This document shows, piece after piece, positions 55,470 through 64,000 of a stretch of DNA of 64,000 nucleotides. Every line of letters begins with the position of its first letter. The stretch's first letter is position 1. Below the pieces are notes generated by a model. It searched no databases, was not told where the DNA came from, and saw nothing but the letters and a program-made list of their open reading frames with translations. Source of the stretch: Shinisaurus crocodilurus (lineage: Eukaryota > Chordata > Lepidosauria > Squamata > Shinisauridae); assembly GCA_021292165.1 (NCBI GenBank), contig CM037877.1, positions 107,197,858 through 107,261,857 of the forward strand. The letters run 5' to 3'. The translations under genes were made by a program, and so were the position numbers.

Positions 55470-56991
55470 CTTATCACATCAACATCTGTAAGGGCTATAA
55501 AACCTTTTGAAAGGAAGGAAGGAAGGAAGGGGAGGTATCTGGTGGTGGATCTGCTAAAATCAAATTCCATTGGCTTCCTTTGGCATGAATGTGGTAATAA
55601 CTTTAACCACTCCCACTGTCCACAATTTTCTCTGTAACTGTTATGAGGACTAGCACTATGTGCCCCACAGCATGATCTGAGGGCATCTGATGCAACCTCC
55701 TTGCTGATTTTTGGAATATGGTCAGTTCCTGCATGGGAGATCACAGGGAACCCCATGTGCACCACATTGAGTTTCATGACAGAAGAAAGGTGAGATTTCA
55801 TTCCTTCTACTTCTAATGTGCAGAGGTGAGTGAGTGTCAGTGCCCATGTAGCCAAAACTGCACTGTCTACACACAAGAGGTAGATAAAATCAGGTCTAAG
55901 GAAACTCTGTCTTAACATTTGCAGAAATACAAAAAAAAATCTTTATGGAACCCCTACAGTCCCAGTGAATGCCCGGTATGCTCAGTGGTCATGGAATGCT
56001 GACTGACTATTGCAGGGGAGATGGGACAGAAAACCAGATGGGAGGAGGAATGGAATAGAGTATTCTGGAAGAGACATGGCTGGCTGGCTGGCTGGCTGGC
56101 ACTGTGAAGAGCAGCACTCCACATTACAACATTTTGTTGCAGGTGCCAAGTGTAAATGTACTAAACTCAATCAATCAATCAATCAATCAATAGAAACATA
56201 CATTTTTAAAAGTCTTACACATTTGGACAAGTTAAGTTGTACACTCAGATTCTTCTACAAAAGACGCTTTGTTATGCTCACGAGACCATGTTCAAATTTA
56301 TTTTTCTTCGGTCAGGAGAACGGGCTAACCTATTATTATTTTGCATTCTAAAATTGCGCAATGAGTTTCCTAGGGTTTTGTTCTTGCCACTCAATTCAAG
56401 CTTAATTACCCATGATGATTCATCTGGAGGGTTTTGTTTTGTTTTACATTCTAATCTGGGAAACATGGCACACGCATGTTGGTTTGAAGAGAGACGGCGA
56501 GTCACTGGGATGACTTTTTACAAGTGCTTCGTTTTCAAACGCCTGCACACTTCCTGATTTTAGAGAAGGGATAGACATCGACCGAGTGTGGAATACCACA
56601 AGAAAAGCCACCGTGAATATTTCTAGCCTGCCTGAATCAAGGCAGCCCTCTGAATCTCATGAAACAGCTTGGCTTGCGGATATTTCTAGCTCAAAGACCT
56701 CTGCTTGCTGTTGAGACAAGCATTCAAAGCAAGCAGCCCTTGAGAAAGCATTTGCTGTGACAATGCTCAGAGAAGCCTAAATATGCCCTTGGTGCATGGC
56801 GTGTTCAATGTGCATCATACATACATACATCACACACAGCAAAGTGGTGGTCATCTAATTGATTCATCATGTGGCCTTTCTCGGACTGTAAAGAATTATG
56901 TGGAAACAGGTGCATCACGATAGCCCTCTTTAGATGTTGAAAGGGCACTGGGACTGCAGTGGTAGGTTCCCTCTCCCCACCTATGGACATT
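55470..56991. other. Unassigned non-coding DNA
   Basis: The minus-strand frame 55918-55286 has 210 codons. Its last about 60 codons lie in the family C hAT and its first about 130 were not recognised. Simple tracts are (AAGG)n at 55512-55530, (GGCT)n at 56081-56099 and (AATC)n at 56168-56190. Confidence 0.45.
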
Positions 56992-56999
56992 CACTATAA

Positions 57000-57105
57000 C
57001 AGTCGTTCTTAACCTGGTGCCCTCCAGATGTGTTGAACTACAACTCCCAGCATGCCTCAGCCAGTAGTCTGACACATCTGGAGGGCACCAGGTTGGGGAA
57101 GACTG
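57000..57105. mobile_element. Palindromic small hAT, 106 bp
   Basis: The flanks cactataa (56992-56999) and cactatac (57106-57113) agree at 7 of 8 positions. The ends are cagtcgttcttaacctggtg and caccaggttggggaagactg. The core is ctccagatgtgttgaac / gacacatctggag. Confidence 0.75.
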
Positions 57106-57113
57106 CACTATAC

Positions 57114-57939
57114 TATCTGCACAGTCCCTGCAAACTGCATGCATGTAATCTCTGTACATGCAGTCAGGAACCCTGAAAAGGCAACAGGATAGCATCATTT
57201 CCCACAACCCCTGGGAATGATGCTAAGGGATCCCCCTTATCTGATGCAGTAAGGGTTTTTCTTGGGGTGGGGAGAAAGGAAATAAAAGAGGGGGGGAAAC
57301 TCTACCACCTAGTGTTTTAAGGTAAGACCACCACCATCCTGCCCCTTAGAAGTTTCCAACTTCTTACAATTCTCCTGCCCCTTACAAGTCTCCAAATATC
57401 CCAACCACCACCAAATACAGTCCCAGGAAAGTGATGGTGGGGAGGGGTGGAATATTCAGCCCAGGCAGTTTCAACTGATTACTGTGATGAACAATATTAA
57501 GAACTCATCTGGCTCATCTCATTGAGCCAACCATTCGCCTATTCAAAATAAAACACACTTGGCCCTTGCGTACGTAATTGTGAATGATGAGCTTTTTTTT
57601 TTACATGAAGCATTTATTCTGTGGTTAGAGCTGGGAAAATGAAGTATTATTTCTGACAGCAAAAGAAACCGTATTTTCCTACTTGTGTGATCGCATTATT
57701 CTGCTATAGAACAGTGACACCTAGAGGTTATATAGCCAAAAAGCTCTTTGTCTAGAGCTCAAATCTCAGTTCTGTGACAAAACTGAAAGTAGATACAGCA
57801 GATTAACAACCTCAGGTAGAAAAACTCTTATTATCCAATGTTTGTGTAAGAATGCCAGTAAACAACTGGATTGAGTAATGTGATTGGCCAGTTCAACCCC
57901 AGGGCTATGGAGTCTTTATCTGATTTAGGGATGACTACT
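57114..57939. other. Unassigned non-coding DNA
   Basis: Nothing was recognised. Confidence 0.5.
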
Positions 57940-58895
57940 ATCACTTAACATCAAAAAACCCAAAGTGCTTCAGCAGCAAGTGCAAGTTAACCCTTTGGTG
58001 ATGCCATCTATCCAGCTTGGCGGGGCAATACTGGAAAATGTCGATCATTTTATCTATCTTGGCAGCTATCTTTCTGTTACAGCTAACATTGACAGTGAAA
58101 TCCAGCATCGTTTGAGCTCCGCAAGTGCCGCATTTTCTCGAATGAAACATAGAGTGTTCGAGGATCGGGATATCTGTAAGAAGACCAAAATGCTGGTTTA
58201 TGAAGCCATTGTATTACCAACTTTATTGTATGCCTGTGAAACATGGACTATCTATAAACGTCATTTCCACCTCCTTGAAAGATTTCATCAACGTTGCCTC
58301 CGGAAAATCCTGCGAATTACTTGGGAAGATAGGCGAACAAATGTCAGTGTACTGGAAGAAGCAAAGACTACTAGCGTTGAAAAAATGATCCTTCAACACC
58401 AACTTCAATGGACCGGTCATGTTGTTCGAATGTCTGACTGCCGTCTCCCAAAGCAGTTAATTTATTCCCAACTCAAGGATGGAAAGCGGAATATCGGTGG
58501 TCAGTATAAAAGGTTTAAAGATGTTCTTAAGACTAATCTAAAAAAAATGCAATATAAACATCGAAAACTGGAAAGCTCTGGCCCATGAACAATCTAAATG
58601 GAGATTGGCCTTTCACAAAGGTTCTATGGACTTTGAAGAAGCCCGAGTGCAAGGTGAAAGGGAGAAATGTGCTAAGCAAAAAGCACATCAAACGAATCCT
58701 TTACAGGACCATCTTCCATCTGGTAACCTGTGTCCTCACTGTGGGAAGCTGTGTGGAACTAGAATTGGCCTCCACCGCCACTTACGGACCCATAGCTAGA
58801 GTCTACGCAAATTTTTTTTAGAATTTCCTCCTTTTATAATTCTCTTTTTGTAATTTTATCCTGGAAGACAATCTTATTCAGTCACGAGTGATCGC

Positions 58896-58934
<39 letters not shown>
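57940..58934 (+). mobile_element. Non-LTR retrotransposon (LINE) 3' end with (TAC)n tail
   Basis: It is a 5'-truncated copy of about 1 kb. It encodes the post-reverse-transcriptase C-terminal region in two frames, then a short 3' UTR (gaagacaatcttattcagtc, gagtgatcgcc) and a (TAC)n terminal repeat at 58896-58934. A trinucleotide tail marks the 3' end of several LINE clades. The clade was not fixed; RTE-like or R4-like are the options I considered. Confidence 0.78.
57965..58799 (+). pseudogene. LINE ORF C-terminal region with C2H2 zinc finger, frameshifted
   Basis: The first frame (57965-58588) contains YLGS (residues 31-34), AIVLPTLLYACETW (81-94), FHQRCLRKILRITW (107-120) and WTGHVVRMSDCRLPKQL (149-165), a pattern seen downstream of the reverse transcriptase in several LINE clades. 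A frameshift near the run of eight A (about 58541) moves the rest to another frame, which continues NIENWKALAHEQSKW and ends in a C2H2 finger, CPHCGKLCGTRIGLHRHLRTH minus its last residue shown here as CPHCGKLC...HRHLRTH. The start Met is internal. The copy is inactive. Confidence 0.78.
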
Positions 58935-59049
58935 TCATGGATTATCTCCACATCTCTCGGTTTTTTCAAGAATCTCAACTGAAACAAGCTCAACTGATGA
59001 GGAATTAGGGCCAAAATGGACATTACTTTAAATCCATATCTAGCTGTTG

Positions 59050-59195
59050 TGTCTTTTTTCTTCTTCCATTTTTACTCTAGAGTAGGGGTGGGTCAATTTG
59101 GATCCTAACCAACCCTCCTCTATGCTAAGGTCCCAATCTGGATTGGGGGCCCTGCATCTACTCTAGAGTAAAAATGAAAATAAAGAAAAAAGACA
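59050..59195. repeat. Inverted repeat with 36-38 bp arms
   Basis: The left arm (59050-59085) ends catttttactctagagtag. The right arm (59158-59195) starts ctactctagagtaaaaatg. A 72-bp loop separates them. It may be a MITE but no target duplication was seen. Confidence 0.7.
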
Positions 59196-59205
59196 TAGAA
59201 CTCCA

Positions 59206-60231
59206 CAGAATATCCATTGGGCCGGGGGGGGGGGGTTATGGTATTTGAGCCTCATCAGTGGTAATTTGACAAGCCCAGCCTCTTCCAATGTTATTTGTCT
59301 ATCTCAGAGGGGTTGGGCAACCTCCTTTTATCAAAGAATGAATGTTCTATGTTTAAGAGACAGCACAGGGCAGGGAGCTCGTAGCTTTTCTCTCTTTTCT
59401 CCTCCAGGATCTTTCTGATATCAAACTCCAACACCCATCTCTGGGCTGGACGGAATGCTTGGCCCACACCATTTTGGAAATGGTTTGAGACAAAAGACTT
59501 TGGAAATGAGGAGGGCTTATCTCCAATGGTGGTGTGGAGCTAGTGGAAAGCACTTTGGCTCATACAAGGCGGACTACCCAATTTTTGCCAATCCCACCTT
59601 TCCATTGTAGCCCCTAAACCGCTAAAAAAAACACCTGTGCTCCCTGAAAAGTTGCTCCTGAGGTTTGGGGAACCCTCCAGAACCATATGGGATATGATAT
59701 GGAGGCCTTCAGTTGGTAAGGGAGACCCACAGAAATTGGATGCCACACCTCACACAAATGGAAGCATTTTCCCACTAGTGCACCATTGCATAAAGCCTTC
59801 CATAATTAAAGCCAGTTACCTAGATTTTAGCTGGATTTTGAAATAATCTTTCTTGTGTGTTTAAATACTGAATGATTTTTTATTTCCTAAAACTAAATGT
59901 ATCCTTATCTAATAAACAAAATTGCCTGTGGATTTAGGCTTCTGTGCCTACTTACTTTCTTAAATGTTGTACTGCACCTTACCGATTGCCAAATATTTCT
60001 TTGGGAGTCTGATATGAAAGCTGAGGTGGTTCCAAATGTCTAGAGAACAGCAGGATGGTTTTCAATTAGTAACTATTTATTGTAAAGCCACTCTGTGAGG
60101 ACATTATCCTAAAAGTTGGGGTACAAATATTTTAAATAAAATAAAAATAATAATATATAATTATGTGCCTATTTGGAGTGGTTGCAACTGATTCTTACCT
60201 ATTTAGGATTTTTGGATACTTTAAGGCAGGG
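59206..60231. other. Unassigned non-coding DNA
   Basis: A G-run lies at 59223-59235. Nothing else was recognised. Confidence 0.5.
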
Positions 60232-60420
60232 GTAGGGAGGCCATTCCATAACTGGGGTGCCAACACTAAAAAGGCCCTTGCTTTAGAAACCACCTGACAG
60301 ACCTCATTTGGCAGAGGCATTTGGAGAAAGGCATCAGAAGATGAGCTTAGGGTCTGGGTTTTTATATATGGGAGGAGGCAATGCTTCAGATAACCTGCTC
60401 CCAGGTAATCTGAGCCTTTA
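60232..60420 (-). pseudogene. CR1/L2-group LINE ORF fragment (inverted)
   Basis: The plus-strand words ccattccataactggggtgc, aaggcccttgctttag and atgggaggaggcaatgcttc correspond to the coding segment at about 31750-31900 (ccattccataaccggggtgc, atgggaggagacaatccttc). This is the C-terminal coding part of the LINE on the minus strand, with mutations. Confidence 0.72.
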
Positions 60421-60423
60421 GGG

Positions 60424-60559
60424 CAGGGGTGGGCAACCTGTGCCCCTCAAGACGTTTTAGCATACAACTCCCATCAGCCCTCACCATTGGCTATGCCAGC
60501 TAGAACTGTTGGGAGTTGTAGGCCAAAACATCTGGAGGGCGACAAGTAGCCCACCCCTG
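60424..60559. mobile_element. Palindromic small hAT (gtgggcaacctg type), 136 bp
   Basis: The ends CAGGGGTGGGCAACCTG and gtagcccacccctg are complementary. The flanks ctttaggg and ctgtaagg agree at 6 of 8 positions. It inserted directly beside the LINE fragment at 60232. Confidence 0.75.
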
Positions 60560-62944
60560 CTGTAAGGAAAGTGACTGTGGGTACAAGTGTAGGGGGTTAA
60601 TAAACACCCTGCTTACTCTCCTTTCTCAAATCTTTGGAAGTAGCATCTGGCAGGAACAACTCCCGATACAAAATGAGAGAATACCACAAAGGCCTCTGCA
60701 CCATTTCATGCAAAGCCTGCCAAGGTTGAAAACATGGAATAAATGCAGGGAATGCCAAGAATCAGGGTAGAGGCCAGAATTGGCCTCCATGTTGCCAGCT
60801 GGCCATCCATGTTGCTTTAAGAGTGTATAAGGTGCGTAGGAAATGTATTATTTCAACAGATTACTCAAAACCCCAACACATTTCAGGCAACACATCCCTT
60901 TTCCAAGGGAATATCTGCTGCCAATAAAGGGAATGGAAATAGGCACCACCACCTTAGATTCGGAAAGGCCCACACTGACTCATCCTGAATCTGAGCATGA
61001 GAATGCAATGCTCAAAGAATTTGGAGGTCTTGTTATGTAGCTAACTTGGCAGCAAACTCTCCCCTGAAGAAGGGATACAGCCTGGAACGCACGATCACTT
61101 TGATTGTTGAATGAATATCTTTTCTATGTGCCTTAAAAGCCTCCCTTGCATCAGGTTTGGCTAGCTGCACCCTCTTTTGCGGCACCACTGCATAATACGA
61201 TCCACCTGGGCTTCAGATCTAGGCCAGCGGGTAGGCAGCCCAGCGCCTTCCAGATGTTTTGGACTGCAACTCCCAGAATCCCTGAGCACTGGATATGCTG
61301 GCTGGCTTTTCAGTGCCTCCTCACATACAAAACTAGCTGCAAGAAGAAGAAGAAGAAGAAGAAGAAACCTAGCACACTGGGATGAAAGGTTCTATTCCCC
61401 CCCCCCCTCCAGAGGAAAGCATTCGGCAATGTGATGACCCATTGAAAAAACTACTGCTCTCTCTTTGCTGAGATTTCCTGCCCCATGAAAGGCTCATTTG
61501 ATGAACGGATACTCCAAACTCAACCTTTTCTGTGGTTGCACCACAGTCGCTGGGGCTTGTGGAAGTTGTAGTCCAAAACATCTACACAGCACCAGGTCTA
61601 TCCCTAGTCTTGGCAATCCTAGAACACACATTTCACATAAACAATCAAAATAATCTTGTCTAATAAAGGCATATCCAAGCATACTGACGTCAGCATGCTA
61701 TTTTTTCAATCTTTTTTCAATCTATTTTTTTTAATTTGCTCTAGCACACTTTTATAAATTAAATTGCTATTCTGCGATTACCTTTTTAAAAGTGAGAAGA
61801 TGTTAACTGCTTGACCACAAATTTGAAGCTGAGAAATGGATAAAATGACAACTATGGAAAATTAGTGCGTGTGTTTTTTTTAAAATCAACTTGTAATTAA
61901 TGCTATAATGCTCTTTGTGCTAATGTGATTGCCCTAATATATATTTTTAAATGGAGCCGAAAAAGTGTTTAACACTAATTAAAAATCAGTTTAAAAATCA
62001 AAATGTTGGTATTATGGCACTTAGCATAAAGGTGATTGTAAATGCGTGCTGAAGTGCCAATATGTTCACCTGCCTGATATGTCCGATATATCACTGCACA
62101 TATCAAAACCGTGTCTCATGGCAAAGCAAGGAAGAGGAGCTTTAAGGTCATCTGCACCTGTAGAAATTGCACTACTGTCCATTCTTTTCACGCACACACA
62201 AAAAGTCAGATTTTCTCCAGCCTGAAACAAGACAAGAAAACAAAGCAAAGCGAGGTTTTGAAGACAACAACATGCAGATGCCCTGTAAAAGTGGGTGAAT
62301 TAAGTGTGGCAGTTTCTCACTAAATGACTAGTGTGGAGGAAGCGTCGTCGCCCAATTCAGGCATTCTGAACATGAACAGAGCAAATCTGTCATTGCGTTT
62401 GTTGCCCTCAGCTCATGGAGGGCGACTTCTGAAAAGGAGATACACCTGAACAGGGCTGACGTGTCTGTTTGTTCCTGTCGCCTCTTGTTGCATTTGCTTG
62501 CCTGAGTTTCAGTTATTGCAGCCTGAGTGTGTGGGCAGGCTCCTGAGAAGTGTATGGACCACCACTTGACTCTTGCTTAGTATGGCTAATTAAGATGGCC
62601 CAAGGGAAACTAGCTTCCTGGAAATTGAGGTTTTTGATGGTAAGTGGTCCTGTCGTTGGTGTCCCGGATGGGGCTATGCTCTCCCTTATGGAACAGGTTT
62701 GAATTTTGAGTTTTTTCATAGTCTCAAAGATAATGAACTCCCCCCCCCCAAGGGCTGTTGACCCATGGGAAAAGTCCATCAGGGCTGCAACCCATGGTGG
62801 GTGGGGCCAAAGCTGATGGAGGGCGGAAGTTGCAGCATTGCTCTTTCCGTCTCTGTGCCACCACACCCCTTCACTCCTTCATTCTCTCTCACATGCACGC
62901 ACAAAGAGGAAGAAGGATGGTCCAAAGTGTGGGGGCCACAGCAT
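60560..62944. other. Mostly unassigned non-coding DNA with hAT halves
   Basis: At 61229-61306 (gcgccttccagatgttttgg, actgcaactcccagaatccc) and 61535-61600 (gttgtagtccaaaacatcta, cagcaccaggtc) are left and right halves of palindromic small hATs, possibly one copy split by other DNA. An (AAG)n microsatellite lies at 61341-61366, and C-runs at 61399-61408 and 62741-62750. Nothing else was recognised. Confidence 0.45.
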
Positions 62945-63090
62945 CGTAAGAACGTAAGAAGAGCCCTGCTGGATCAGACCAAGGGTCCATCTAGCCTAGC
63001 ATTCTGTTCACACAGTGGCTGGGATCCCATAAGCAGAACATGAGTGCAACAGCACCTTCCCATCCATGTTCCCCAGCAACTGGAGTACAC
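62945..63090 (+). repeat. Interspersed repeat (aacgtaag/cagtggc type), copy 2
   Basis: The string agaacgtaagaagagccctg, ggatcagaccaagggtccat and gcattctgttcacacagtgg matches 19441-19600. Confidence 0.68.
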
Positions 63091-63244
63091 AGGCCCACTG
63101 CCAGAGAGCTGGATGACACTGAAGGCCGCAGTGTCATTATGCCAGCTAGGACTGGTGGGGGTGAAATTAGGCCGAGGCCTCCAGCTGCAGGTTCCCAGCC
63201 CCTAGGACCGAGAACCAGCCTTGCTTCTGGATGTACAGTCGGAG

Positions 63245-63390
63245 GCTGTGGCCAGGAGTTCCCTTCACCAACTTGGTCTGGTATACCAACTGCACTTTTT
63301 CATGGGACTTGGGGTCTCCTTGACACAGCTTCCCATGCTCTAGTAACTTCTAGATTAGACTACTGTAGTTCCCCACCTATAGTGTGAAAT
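63245..63390 (+). pseudogene. CR1/L2-group LINE ORF fragment
   Basis: The plus-strand translation near 63330-63372 reads SHALVTSRLDYC, the same segment as residues 79-89 of the frame at 31664-32383. Upstream, taccaactgcac corresponds to the YQLR segment with small indels. It is a short mutated remnant. Confidence 0.68.
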
Positions 63391-63394
63391 GATA

Positions 63395-63785
63395 ACAGTA
63401 CTAGGCTTGTACGATCGAGCCTCACCAGGCAGAAACGAGGGCGAAATTGGCCCCGCTCACGCCCGGCGAGGCCTTACCTTGCTCTTCGGGGTGGCTCGCC
63501 CTCTCCGCGGCGAGCCGCCCGCGCGGTCCATTCCGTCCCGTTGCGTCACTTCCGGGACCGGAAATGACGCGACGGAACCCTGCGCAGGCGCGCTGGACCC
63601 CTGTGGCACGTTCTGCGCCTGCGCAGGGTCCTGTCGCGTCATTTCCGGTCTCGGAAGTGACAGACGGGGCAGAAGACACCCGATCGAGCGGCGCAAAGAA
63701 CCTCTCCGTGCCGCTCAGAAGATCGGGTCGGCGCCCCCGTGGAAGATCAGGTCGGGGGCGCAACCTGGCCTTGGAGCACCTCTAA
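63395..63785. mobile_element. CpG-dense palindromic element (unassigned MITE)
   Basis: The core is an inverted repeat, 63545-63591 with 63615-63661, matching at 44 of 47 positions around a 23-bp centre. The arms carry cacttccgg (ETS-like), atgacgcgac and ctgcgcaggcgc (NRF1-like). The left flank has a 24-bp word shared exactly with the mariner MITE at 7327-7350. The outer limits are approximate. The frames of up to 165 codons are GC artefacts. Confidence 0.6.
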
Positions 63786-63813
63786 ACAGTACATTCTTCC
63801 ATTCTGCTGCATA

Positions 63814-64000
63814 TGAGAACCACCGTGGCGTAGTGGTTAGAGTGTTGGACTGGGACTCGGGAGACTCAGGTTCTAGCCCCCACTAGGCCATGAACCTCAC
63901 TGGATGACTTTGGGCCAGCCACCGTCTCTCAGCCTAACCTACCTCACAGGGTTGTTGTGAGGATAAAATGGAGGCGGATTATGTAAGCCTTCTTGGTTTC
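63814..64000 (+). mobile_element. tRNA-derived SINE, Sauria type, cut by the window end
   Basis: The head has an A box tggcgtagtgg (63825-63835) and a B box ggttctagccc (63870-63880). The body follows to ggttgttgtgaggataaaat, then ggaggcggattatgtaag. The 3' tail lies beyond the window. Confidence 0.85.

Noticed and set aside
63389..63886. Overlapping frames of 79-165 codons as a GC-rich first exon
   Set aside because: They are open on both strands across a near-perfect palindrome, so the openness follows from CpG-rich composition.

Overview
This is non-coding, repeat-dense vertebrate DNA. The repeat set points to a squamate reptile, most likely a lizard: tRNA-derived SINEs of the Sauria type, LINE tails of the CR1/L2 group, an L1 fragment, and very many small non-autonomous hAT and Tc1/mariner-type DNA elements. 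I could not assign the species. No host protein-coding exon, tRNA gene or intact rRNA gene was recognised. The longest open frames lie inside GC-rich transposons or LINE remnants and do not represent host genes.

Layout. 1-8.3 kb: a GC-rich hAT element (746-1346), palindromic small hATs near 2.3-2.7 kb, a pogo/Tigger-like element with a CpG-rich interior (4772-6189) and a mariner-type MITE (7201-7437). 8.3-11.7 kb: a 2.74-kb hAT element (8927-11668, perfect 8-bp target duplication) that contains an inverted, about 98 % identical copy of the sequence just outside its left end. 11.7-19 kb: LINE and MITE fragments, a 166-bp deletion derivative of the 2.74-kb element (15483-15648), and a 599-bp GC-rich hAT nested in another hAT (16270-16868). 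19-30 kb: SINE, MITEs, a 636-bp hAT and two hairpin-rich elements. 30.8-34.6 kb: a 3.8-kb hAT (30768-34581) carrying a 5S-rRNA/CR1 chimaera, a LINE remnant with an open 239-codon frame, two palindromic hATs (one a perfect 66-bp-arm palindrome) and a truncated GC-rich hAT next to a promoter-like CpG-rich block. 35-50 kb: sparser DNA with MITEs, LINE tails, SINEs and an LTR-like interval (42065-42753). 50-64 kb: an L1 3' fragment inserted in a hAT with a 16-bp duplication, further hATs, a LINE 3' end with a zinc-finger C-terminus and a (TAC)n tail (57940-58934), a CpG-dense palindrome (63545-63661) and a SINE cut by the window end.

There is no operon-like cooperation between genes here. The relations that matter are insertion order and sequence exchange among mobile elements. 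Target-site duplications (8 bp for hAT, TA for mariner-type, 16 bp for L1) give firm boundaries for many elements and allow a relative chronology.
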